Below, piece after piece: positions 1 through 4,742 of a DNA stretch of 5,953 nucleotides; position 1 is the first letter of the stretch, and the number at the start of each line of letters is the position of its first letter. Source of the stretch: Candidatus Faecivivens stercorigallinarum (GTDB taxonomy: Bacteria > Bacillota > Clostridia > Oscillospirales > Ruminococcaceae); the NCBI GenBank assembly GCA_018715465.1, contig DVLN01000008.1:1-5953 (forward strand), given 5' to 3'. Made by a program: the position numbers and the translations under genes. The notes beneath the pieces were generated by a model. It was not told the DNA's origin and did not search any database. It saw only the letters and a list, made by a program, of their open reading frames with translations.

Positions 1-743
1 GAGTAGTCACGTTTCTTATAGAACATACCCAGGTCAACACCCAATACCGACGAGAAATACATGCAGCGGGACATACCGCCTTCGTCAGGAGAAATAATCA
101 TCAGGTGTTCCTTGTCCAGTTTCAGGTCAGGGATGTTGCGGACCATCGCCTTCAAAAACTGGTAGGTAGGTTTGATGTCTTCAAATCCGCTGAGGGGAAT
201 CGCATTCTGAACACGTGCGTCATGTGCGTCAAAAGTGATGATGTTCTCGACACCCATCGCAACCAGTTCCTTGAGCATCAGCGCGCAGTCAAGCGACTCA
301 CGGCTGGCACGGCGATGCTGACGGCCTTCGTACAGCATCGGCATAATCACATTGATTCTTCTGGCCTTGCCATTTGCAGCGGCGATCATTCTCTTAAGAT
401 CGGCGAAATGGTCGTCCGGGCTCATCGGAACCGTCATTCCATACATCTTGTAGGTTACACCATAGTTGAAGCAGTCAACGATGATAAACAGGTCATGTCC
501 TCTGACCGTTTCCTTCAGGGAGCCTTTCGCTTCGCCGTCGCCAAAACGCGGGCAGGAAGCATTGAGAAGATAACTGTCACGGCAGTATCCAATAAAATCG
601 CCGTCCTTCATCAGTTCGCCATGTCTCTGACCCCGCCACTCCGACAGGTAAGCATCGACTTTGGCTGACATTTCCTCGCAGCCTTTCATTCCAATGATGC
701 TCAGAGAACCGACCGGAATCGAAACCTCGTGAATAGAATCCAT
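1..743 (-). CDS. prs: Ribose-phosphate diphosphokinase (PRPP synthetase), long clostridial type, 3' end cut by window edge
   Basis: The enzyme makes PRPP from ribose 5-phosphate and ATP in the cytoplasm, feeding purine, pyrimidine, histidine, tryptophan and NAD synthesis. About 247 residues are visible. After the opening MDSIHEVSIPVG come the strand DLFIIVDC (84-91), the ribose-phosphate/ATP motif GRQHRRASRES (140-150, counterpart of the RQDR motif of classical Prs), FDAHD (171-175, matching VDLHA with its catalytic His), SPDEGG (218-223, matching SPDxGG), and KKRD (243-246, matching the DKRR region). An insert around residues 47-75 (GDFIGYCRDSYLLNASC), absent from the roughly 315-residue E. 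coli type, marks the longer form common in clostridia. The ATG at 743-741 is supported by AGGAGG at 760-755, 11 bases upstream, and by a consensus promoter at 791-819. The reading frame is open to base 1, so the C-terminal part, including the PRPP-binding loop, lies outside. I am sure of the family; the long-form assignment is from memory. Confidence 0.93.
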   Translation of the reverse strand, partial: MDSIHEVSIPVGSLSIIGMKGCEEMSAKVDAYLSEWRGQRHGELMKDGDFIGYCRDSYLLNASCPRFGDGEAKGSLKETVRGHDLFIIVDCFNYGVTYKMYGMTVPMSPDDHFADLKRMIAAANGKARRINVIMPMLYEGRQHRRASRESLDCALMLKELVAMGVENIITFDAHDARVQNAIPLSGFEDIKPTYQFLKAMVRNIPDLKLDKEHLMIISPDEGGMSRCMYFSSVLGVDLGMFYKKRDY

Positions 744-790
744 ATGAGCAATTTCCTCCTAAAGTTTTTATTGGACATGTTTACGCTTAT

Positions 791-819
791 ATTATATCTG
801 AATTACAGTCTATTTGCAA
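791..819 (-). promoter_or_regulatory. prs: Sigma-A-type promoter of prs
   Basis: On the minus strand a -35 TTGCAA (819-814) is followed after exactly 17 bases by a perfect -10 TATAAT (796-791). Transcription would start near 785, giving a leader of about 40 bases with AGGAGG at 760-755. The promoter lies downstream of the terminator of the peptidoglycan-binding operon, so prs appears to be transcribed independently of it. The leader is too short for a riboswitch. Confidence 0.75.
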
Positions 820-879
820 ACACGTCCGCGTAAAATAATTTGGAGGATTTTGGCGACTCTTTGGCTATTCTGTTGTTTT

Positions 880-916
880 TGAACGCAAAACAGGGCGGAA
901 GTCACCTCTTCCGCCC
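880..916 (-). terminator. Intrinsic terminator of the peptidoglycan-binding operon
   Basis: A perfect 9-bp inverted repeat, GGGCGGAAG (893-901) and CTTCCGCCC (908-916), encloses a 6-base loop. Read on the minus strand it is followed by CTGTTTTGCGTTC, a moderately T-rich tract rather than a perfect U-run. It begins about 20 bases after the stop codon at 938, so it fits as the end of the three-gene operon and insulates prs. Confidence 0.75.
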
Positions 917-937
917 ATTCCGTCAGACAAATACAAC

Positions 938-1432
938 TTATTCAAGCTGGGTATACAGCTGTACCAACAGGTTCCAGGTCTCCCGTCCGACCGCTCCATC
1001 CGGGTCCAGCCCGCCCATCTGCTGAATAACCCCGACCGCGTCGGCTGTCGTACGGTCGTATTCATAACTGAGCGATGGCTTTGGAACATTTGCAAACTGT
1101 TCACCAATCTGCATCAGCATTCCCTGTATCAGTCCGACCAACAGCCCGCCTGCCCCCGGCTGGAGAACAAAACTGTTGTTCGGGAAAACCGGCAGCGGCT
1201 GGATTCTTCCCTGTTCAATCAGTTCAGTTAATCGAGTCTGAATCAATTCCCATAGGGCACGATCCACTTCTCCCGTCTGTTCCAATCCTTCCATCTGCTG
1301 GAACATCCGCACCGCTTCGGTCGTCTCCGGCCCGAAGATGCCATCAGGAGAAACAACCCACGGAAATCCCCGAGCAGCCAGAATTTGTGCCAAAGCATCC
1401 TGTAATTCAAAAATGGCAACCCGTTGTTCCAT
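938..1432 (-). CDS. Small protein with two peptidoglycan-binding (PG_binding_1-like) units
   Basis: This 164-residue protein probably binds cell-wall peptidoglycan; no catalytic domain is visible. The first unit (about 5-65) carries SPDGIFGPETTEAVRMFQ (28-45), the typical core of the PG_binding_1 fold, but its second half is degraded: TGEVDRALW replaces the usual DGIVGxxTW. The second unit (about 88-158) is the reverse: its first half (YEYDRTTADAVGVIQ) lacks the DGIFG motif, while its end, DGAVGRETW (145-153), is intact. A Gly-rich stretch (93-100) joins the two. There is no signal peptide or membrane helix. The ATG at 1432 is supported by AGAGGGGGG (1449-1441), 8 bases upstream and inside the end of the preceding gene; the two genes are separated by four bases, so translation is probably coupled. 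It is the last gene of the operon, before the terminator at 893-916. The fold call is firm; the exact role is unknown. Confidence 0.85.
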   Translation of the reverse strand: MEQRVAIFELQDALAQILAARGFPWVVSPDGIFGPETTEAVRMFQQMEGLEQTGEVDRALWELIQTRLTELIEQGRIQPLPVFPNNSFVLQPGAGGLLVGLIQGMLMQIGEQFANVPKPSLSYEYDRTTADAVGVIQQMGGLDPDGAVGRETWNLLVQLYTQLE

Positions 1433-1436
1433 TTTT

Positions 1437-2834
1437 TCAGCCCCCCTCTTTCAATACGCTGCCCGGATACTGACCCGGGACCCGCGTCAGTCCTGTACGT
1501 ACATCCAGATACAGCGAGGTCAGCGCATCCCAAGTCTGTCTCCCGACAATGCCGTCTGGCGGCAAATTGAACAGGTCTTGAAAAAGCCGGACCGCATTTC
1601 GGGTGGAATCGCCAAAATAACCGGTCACCGGGACCTGTGGGATCTCCCAGACGCTTCCTACCGTATTCAGGTATTCCTGGAGCAGCCGGACCCGCTCTCC
1701 ACGACTGCCTACCCGCAGCGTTTCGCCGTTCCAGGCAAGCGGTATATCCTGTTGAGCAAGAAGAAGCTCACTTCTAACGATATCCCGATAGACACGGTAC
1801 AGCTCATTCCAGGTTGCTCTTCCGACAATCCCATCCGGGTTGAGTCCAAACCGGTTCTGGAAAGCTATCACCGCGTTTTTGGTTCCCTCACCGAAAATCC
1901 CATCCACCGCAATGTCCGGGATGGTGTCATAAAAGGCGGCGACCAGATCCAGGCGGTGCTGTAACACTGCAATCGGACTCCCCCGCATCCCCATTTGCAG
2001 GACAGACGGAAACTGGGCGTTCTGATCGGAAAGTGAAATTCCTTCGCTTTGCAGCTCAGCCAGTCGCTTGACCGCGACATAAATTCGCTCCAGCTGATAC
2101 CAGGTCGCCTGCCCGACAATCCCATCCTGAGTCAGGCCGAAAATCTTCTGGAACGCCTTGACCGCCTGAGTCGTGGAGGGACCGAAAATTCCATCCACCT
2201 TTATTCGTGGAATTGCTGGGTAGTTACGTGCAACCCGGTTGAGGCGCGACTGCAAGATCCGCACGCTTCCAACATCCGCTCCTGGCCCGAGCGGATACCC
2301 AGGATAGGACGGATTGACCGAACCGACCGGTGCATTAAAGACGATCTCGATATCTTTGCCATAATAGTATTGCAGAATCTCGAACGGTGTCAGGCCCTGT
2401 TTGGCAAGGGTGACAGTCCCCCACTGGGAAAGCCCGTCACAGGTAACTGTCGTCCCATTGCAGAACTGGGTGAACAGCGGCTCAATATACCCCTGCTGCC
2501 GGACATAGTCGTTGAACAGCTCGTCGACCAGGTCGGAGATATTGGAAAAAATCTCCCGGCCATGGATATATGCCTGGTCGTACTGGGTTGAATTGGTGAT
2601 GTCAAAATCGTATCCCCGGCTGCGGTACCACTCGGTATAGACCCGGTTGAGGGCAAAGGTCACCTGCGCGTAGATATTGGCGCGCAGTGCGTTTTCCGGC
2701 CAGGTCGGATATATTTCGCTGCTGGCAACATTTTTGATATAATCAATAAACGGAACGGTGACATTGGCCGCGTAGGAACCCGGTTTCCCAAGATGTACAG
2801 TAATCCGTTCCGGTATGATCGGAATTCCCGTCAA
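1437..2834 (-). CDS. SpoIID-like domain fused to three peptidoglycan-binding repeats
   Basis: The 465-residue protein has an N-terminal SpoIID-like domain (about 25-165) and three PG_binding_1 repeats (about 185-250, 280-347, 373-441). In the first domain, TVPFIDYIKNVASSE (26-40), PTWPENALRAN (43-53), DITNSTQYDQAY (78-89) and GLSQWGTVTLAKQG (134-147) match the SpoIID pattern. E40 sits where B. subtilis SpoIID has its catalytic Glu88, so lytic transglycosylase activity on stem-peptide-free glycan is possible but not shown. C125 and C132 could correspond to the zinc-binding cysteines of clostridial SpoIID. Each repeat carries (D/T)G(I/Y)FG and DGIVGxxTW: 214-218/237-245, 311-315/334-342 and 404-408/427-435. 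No signal peptide or membrane anchor is visible, unlike SpoIID itself. The start is TTG at 2834, overlapping the preceding gene's TGA as TTGA, with GAAGGTGG (2848-2841) six bases upstream. Homologues are often labelled spore cortex-lytic or peptidoglycan-binding protein; the SleB hydrolase domain is not seen here. The domain call is strong, the biochemical role inferred. Confidence 0.9.
   Translation of the reverse strand: MTGIPIIPERITVHLGKPGSYAANVTVPFIDYIKNVASSEIYPTWPENALRANIYAQVTFALNRVYTEWYRSRGYDFDITNSTQYDQAYIHGREIFSNISDLVDELFNDYVRQQGYIEPLFTQFCNGTTVTCDGLSQWGTVTLAKQGLTPFEILQYYYGKDIEIVFNAPVGSVNPSYPGYPLGPGADVGSVRILQSRLNRVARNYPAIPRIKVDGIFGPSTTQAVKAFQKIFGLTQDGIVGQATWYQLERIYVAVKRLAELQSEGISLSDQNAQFPSVLQMGMRGSPIAVLQHRLDLVAAFYDTIPDIAVDGIFGEGTKNAVIAFQNRFGLNPDGIVGRATWNELYRVYRDIVRSELLLAQQDIPLAWNGETLRVGSRGERVRLLQEYLNTVGSVWEIPQVPVTGYFGDSTRNAVRLFQDLFNLPPDGIVGRQTWDALTSLYLDVRTGLTRVPGQYPGSVLKEGG
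1512..2282 (-). repeat. Three tandem degenerate repeats encoding peptidoglycan-binding domains
   Basis: Three units encode the three binding domains of the 465-residue protein, at roughly 2282-2085, 1997-1794 and 1718-1512. Equivalent motifs are 97 and 93 codons apart. Similarity is visible in the DNA too: short shared runs such as CCATCCAC and GACAATCCCATCC recur on the plus strand. The units have diverged considerably, so this is an old domain duplication, not a recombination-active repeat. Helical linkers (IYVAVKRLAELQSEG and VYRDIVRSELLLAQQ) follow the first two units. Confidence 0.75.
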
Positions 2835-3559
2835 CCGACACCACCTTCTTCCTCATCCGGCTGCTGCGGTAAAAGCTGGCTCAGTGCGCTGCTCTGCTCA
2901 TCAATGGTCATATCTTCGTTGCCGTCACCCGTTACCGGTACCAGGTCAACCCGCTGCACTGACTGAATGCCGTCAAATACTGGTACATTGGTATACCGCG
3001 CATGGGCAAAACCGTCCGCACTTACAGAAATATTATACCGAGCAAACGGTGTCGGATTGTCCGGTGACTGGGACATCGTCGCCGACGGCGCCGGCAATGC
3101 AAAGGAACGGGTCCGGCCGCTGATATCAGTTGTGCCGATTCCTTGCAGCATCTGCTCTCCATCGACAATCCGGGAAATCACGACCGTTGCTCCCTCTACA
3201 GGCAGTGCTTCATCTGCTGTCACCACCCAGACGGTGATAAAACCTTCCCCGGTATCCTCCGGCTCCCCCTGCCACTGTCCGGCTGACACCTCCTCCATTA
3301 CGGGGACTGCTACAGGGACTGCCTCTGTATTTTCCGTCTGCTGCTGTTTCTCAGCCGCAGATGGCAGTGACGGAATGTCAGCCGGCGGAGCAGCGGCTGT
3401 ACTCTGTGCCGGCTGATCCGCGGACACAGACTGGTAATCAGCTGGATGATTTTCCTGGCTGTTTACCTGACAATCTGTCGCCTGGCCATCCGCTTTCTCC
3501 CGCATCTGCTGCATCTGTTTCAGATAACGGGCTTTCATCTCTTCAAAGCTCTCAGTCAT
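2831..3559 (-). CDS. Protein with N-terminal helix, low-complexity linker and carboxypeptidase-regulatory-like beta domain
   Basis: Of the 242 residues, 1-23 (MTESFEEMKARYLKQMQQMR and on) form a charged amphipathic helix. Residues 24-103 are a Gln/Ala/Pro/Ser-rich, probably disordered linker. Residues about 105-208 form a beta-sandwich-like domain: GFITVWVVTADEALPVEGATV, then GTTDISGRTRSFALPAP (142-158), YNISVSADGFA (175-185) and NVPVFDGIQSVQRVDLVPV (191-209). The P-x-GA-V / TD-x-SG / Y-x-v-x-a-x-G-F series is typical of carboxypeptidase-regulatory-like (CarboxypepD_reg, transthyretin-like) domains, which usually bind or scaffold rather than catalyse. The tail is acidic (DEEEGGVG). No signal peptide or membrane helix is seen. 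The start ATG at 3559 is chosen because AGGGGG (3571-3566) lies six bases upstream; the longest frame would start at 3706 but lacks a binding site and runs through the promoter region. It heads the operon and overlaps the next gene by four bases. Function is not known. Confidence 0.82.
   Translation of the reverse strand: MTESFEEMKARYLKQMQQMREKADGQATDCQVNSQENHPADYQSVSADQPAQSTAAAPPADIPSLPSAAEKQQQTENTEAVPVAVPVMEEVSAGQWQGEPEDTGEGFITVWVVTADEALPVEGATVVISRIVDGEQMLQGIGTTDISGRTRSFALPAPSATMSQSPDNPTPFARYNISVSADGFAHARYTNVPVFDGIQSVQRVDLVPVTGDGNEDMTIDEQSSALSQLLPQQPDEEEGGVG
2841..2848 (-). promoter_or_regulatory. Ribosome binding site that decides the TTG start of the SpoIID-like gene
   Basis: GAAGGTGG (2848-2841 on the minus strand) lies six bases before TTG at 2834-2832. 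No ATG is available nearby, and the reading MTGIPIIPE starting at this TTG matches what I recall as the usual N-terminus of the family. Because the site is inside the upstream gene and the start overlaps its stop codon (TTGA), reinitiation by the same ribosomes is likely. Confidence 0.65.
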
Positions 3560-3565
3560 ATCCAT

Positions 3566-3571
3566 CCCCCT
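3566..3571 (-). promoter_or_regulatory. Ribosome binding site that decides the start of the 242-residue operon leader gene
   Basis: AGGGGG (3571-3566) is six bases upstream of the ATG at 3559-3557. Another in-frame ATG (3565-3563) touches this site directly and is therefore too close to be used. Choosing 3559 shortens the longest possible reading frame by 49 residues, which have no coding character (they include a Cys-Cys-Phe-Phe stretch translated from the T-tract). Confidence 0.7.
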
Positions 3572-3622
3572 GCTGGCGTTTGATATCCCATCATATGCCG
3601 CAGGTTGGACGAACAGACGGGA

Positions 3623-3650
3623 ATTGTAAAAAATGTGACCATTGGTACAA
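3623..3650 (-). promoter_or_regulatory. Probable sigma-A-like promoter of the peptidoglycan-binding operon
   Basis: On the minus strand TTGTAC (3650-3645) and TACAAT (3628-3623) are separated by 16 bases. A run of eight T residues lies just upstream of the -35 and could act as an UP-like element. The transcript would begin near 3616, about 57 bases before the chosen start codon. The -35 match is only partial, so the real promoter might instead use a sporulation sigma factor. Confidence 0.45.
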
Positions 3651-3666
3651 AAAAAACAACAATTAT

Positions 3667-3695
3667 TTGACTTTTCAGGTGGAATCAGATATAAT
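3667..3695 (+). promoter_or_regulatory. Sigma-A-type promoter of the sugar isomerase-like gene
   Basis: TTGACT (3667-3672) and a perfect TATAAT (3690-3695) are separated by exactly 17 bases. Transcription would start near 3702, leaving a leader of about 42 bases before the ATG at 3744. It is back-to-back with the minus-strand promoter at 3623-3650, the two -35 elements being only 16 bases apart, so a regulator bound between them could affect both. Confidence 0.8.
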
Positions 3696-3743
3696 AAAGC
3701 TGACATTAAGGCTCTGTCTGAGCCAGGAAAGGGTAATGCAATT

Positions 3744-4625
3744 ATGAAACTGAAAGTCGGAGTTCAGCTCTTCTCGGTTATGGGCGAGCTGACTGAGGAT
3801 TACCTCAAGACAATGGAAAACGTCGCCAAGGCCGGTTATAAATATGTTGAATATGTCGGCCCCCGTCCCAATGCTGAAGGTAAGGTCTGCACCCCTGAGG
3901 AAATTGGCAATAAACTGGTCGAACTCGGTCTGACCGCAATCGGCAGCCATGTTTATTTTGACCCCTATACTTCCACCCACGAAGATATGGTCAAAATCGT
4001 CGAGGACAACGTCAAGATGCATTCGGAAGCTGTTATCCTCGCAATGACCGTCATGACCACCATGGACGAGGTTAAGACCGTTGCTGCTGCCTGCAATGAG
4101 ATGGGCGCACTCGCCAAAGAACATGGCATGGCGTTCCTCTACCACAACCATTGCCAGGAATTTTATATGATCGAAGGCAAGACCGCTTATGAATGGCTGG
4201 TCGAGCTGACCGATCCGGAACTGGTTTCCTTCGAAGTTGATACCTTCTGGGCAACCCGCGGCGGTCAGAACCCTGTTGAACTGATCGAAAAGCTCGGCTC
4301 CAGAGCGAAACTGATCCACCAGAAAGATATGGGCAAATCTGCTGACCCGATCAACCTGGTCGAAGGCGTCACCGGCATGACCAAAGAAAACTATCGCGAT
4401 AAGATCTTCAGCCGCACCAATCCGACCGATATCTGTGTCGTCGGCACCGGCATCATGAACATCCCCGCGATCGTCGAAAAGGTCACCGAGATGGATTACG
4501 CTCCCTACATCATTGTTGAGCTGGACTGCTGTGCACGCAGCACCGAAGAAAACTACACAACTCCTCTCTCTCCGCTTGCCAGCATCAAAGCAAGCCGGGA
4601 ATACCTCGAAAAAGTAATCGGCTGA
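3744..4625 (+). CDS. Sugar phosphate isomerase/epimerase-like TIM-barrel protein
   Basis: The 293-residue protein belongs to the xylose isomerase-like TIM-barrel (AP_endonuc_2) superfamily, soluble and usually dependent on a divalent metal. Successive barrel strands are KVGVQLFSV (4-12), YKYVEYVG (32-39), LTAIGSHV (63-70), FLYHNHCQEF (131-140), VSFEVDTFWA (161-170), AKLIHQKDM (188-196) and YIIVELD (255-261). By family pattern the metal ligands would be E139, D166, H192 and E259; the HNH motif and the GTGIMNIPAI segment (234-243) are also typical. The length is normal for the family and the frame intact. The start ATG at 3744 has AGGAAAGGG (3725-3733) ten bases upstream and removes a 34-residue non-coding extension. 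It is a single-gene unit with its own promoter and terminator; no transporter, kinase or regulator neighbour indicates a substrate. Inositol or keto-sugar metabolism is possible for such proteins, but nothing here proves either. Confidence 0.88.
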   Translation: MKLKVGVQLFSVMGELTEDYLKTMENVAKAGYKYVEYVGPRPNAEGKVCTPEEIGNKLVELGLTAIGSHVYFDPYTSTHEDMVKIVEDNVKMHSEAVILAMTVMTTMDEVKTVAAACNEMGALAKEHGMAFLYHNHCQEFYMIEGKTAYEWLVELTDPELVSFEVDTFWATRGGQNPVELIEKLGSRAKLIHQKDMGKSADPINLVEGVTGMTKENYRDKIFSRTNPTDICVVGTGIMNIPAIVEKVTEMDYAPYIIVELDCCARSTEENYTTPLSPLASIKASREYLEKVIG

Positions 4626-4658
4626 GCCTTTTCAGGCTGTCGTAACCGCTGAAAAGGC
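4626..4658 (+). other. Hairpin overlapping, and mutually exclusive with, the downstream terminator
   Basis: Directly after the TGA at 4623-4625, GCCTTTTCAG (4626-4635) pairs perfectly with CTGAAAAGGC (4649-4658) around a 13-base loop. No U-run follows, so it is not itself a terminator. Its 3' arm shares AAAAGGC (4652-4658) with the 5' arm of the next hairpin, so the two cannot both form fully. The geometry resembles an antiterminator/terminator pair, though it lies after a gene rather than before one. Confidence 0.6.
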
Positions 4659-4692
4659 GCGCTGCAAACTCTTATGCAGCGCGCCTTTTTTT
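4652..4692 (+). terminator. Strong intrinsic terminator of the sugar isomerase-like gene
   Basis: GGCGCGCTGCA (4656-4666) and TGCAGCGCGCC (4675-4685) form an 11-bp GC-rich stem with an 8-base loop, followed by seven T residues (4686-4692). Including AAAA (4652-4655) opposite TTTT, the stem reaches 15 bp. Because of this symmetry it can also work on the minus strand, as a back-up for mgtE transcripts. Confidence 0.92.
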
Positions 4693-4730
4693 AAAATAAA
4701 GCCGTCCGGCAGGTTCACCCACCGGACAGC
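4693..4730 (-). terminator. Intrinsic terminator of mgtE
   Basis: On the minus strand GCTGTCCGG (4730-4722) pairs with CCGGACGGC (4709-4701), nine pairs including one U-G wobble, around a 12-base loop. TTTATTTT (4700-4693) follows at once. It starts about 12 bases after the mgtE stop codon. Together with the plus-strand terminator beside it, it separates the two convergent genes. Confidence 0.8.
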
Positions 4731-4742
4731 TGACTGTTTGGT

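Noticed and set aside
105..668. Plus-strand open frame of 187 codons
   Set aside because: It lies antisense to prs, which is clearly conserved on the minus strand; its own translation resembles no family and no ribosome binding site precedes it.
840..1025. Small plus-strand frame starting with TTG after TGGAGGA-like bases
   Set aside because: It reads through the terminator hairpin and antisense into the 164-residue gene; the protein has no coding character.
1338..1964. Plus-strand open frame of 208 codons
   Set aside because: Antisense shadow of the peptidoglycan-binding genes, produced by their codon bias; it crosses two real genes.
3079..3097. GC-rich inverted repeat (GTCGCCGACGGCGCCGGC)
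   Set aside because: It lies inside a coding region, has no T-run, and is explained by Gly/Ala/Pro/Ser codons.
3590..3597. CATATGAT on the minus strand as a sporulation sigma (E/K-type) -10 element for the wall operon
   Set aside because: It differs from the sigma-E -10 consensus at two positions and no convincing -35 partner lies upstream. It is kept in mind only because the operon might be sporulation-linked.
3560..3706. N-terminal extension of the 242-residue protein to an ATG at 3706
   Set aside because: The added 49 residues look non-coding, have no ribosome binding site, and would run through both predicted promoters; the ATG at 3559 has a good site.
3675..4319. Minus-strand open frame of 214 codons
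   Set aside because: Antisense shadow of the isomerase-like gene, which carries recognisable catalytic motifs on the plus strand.
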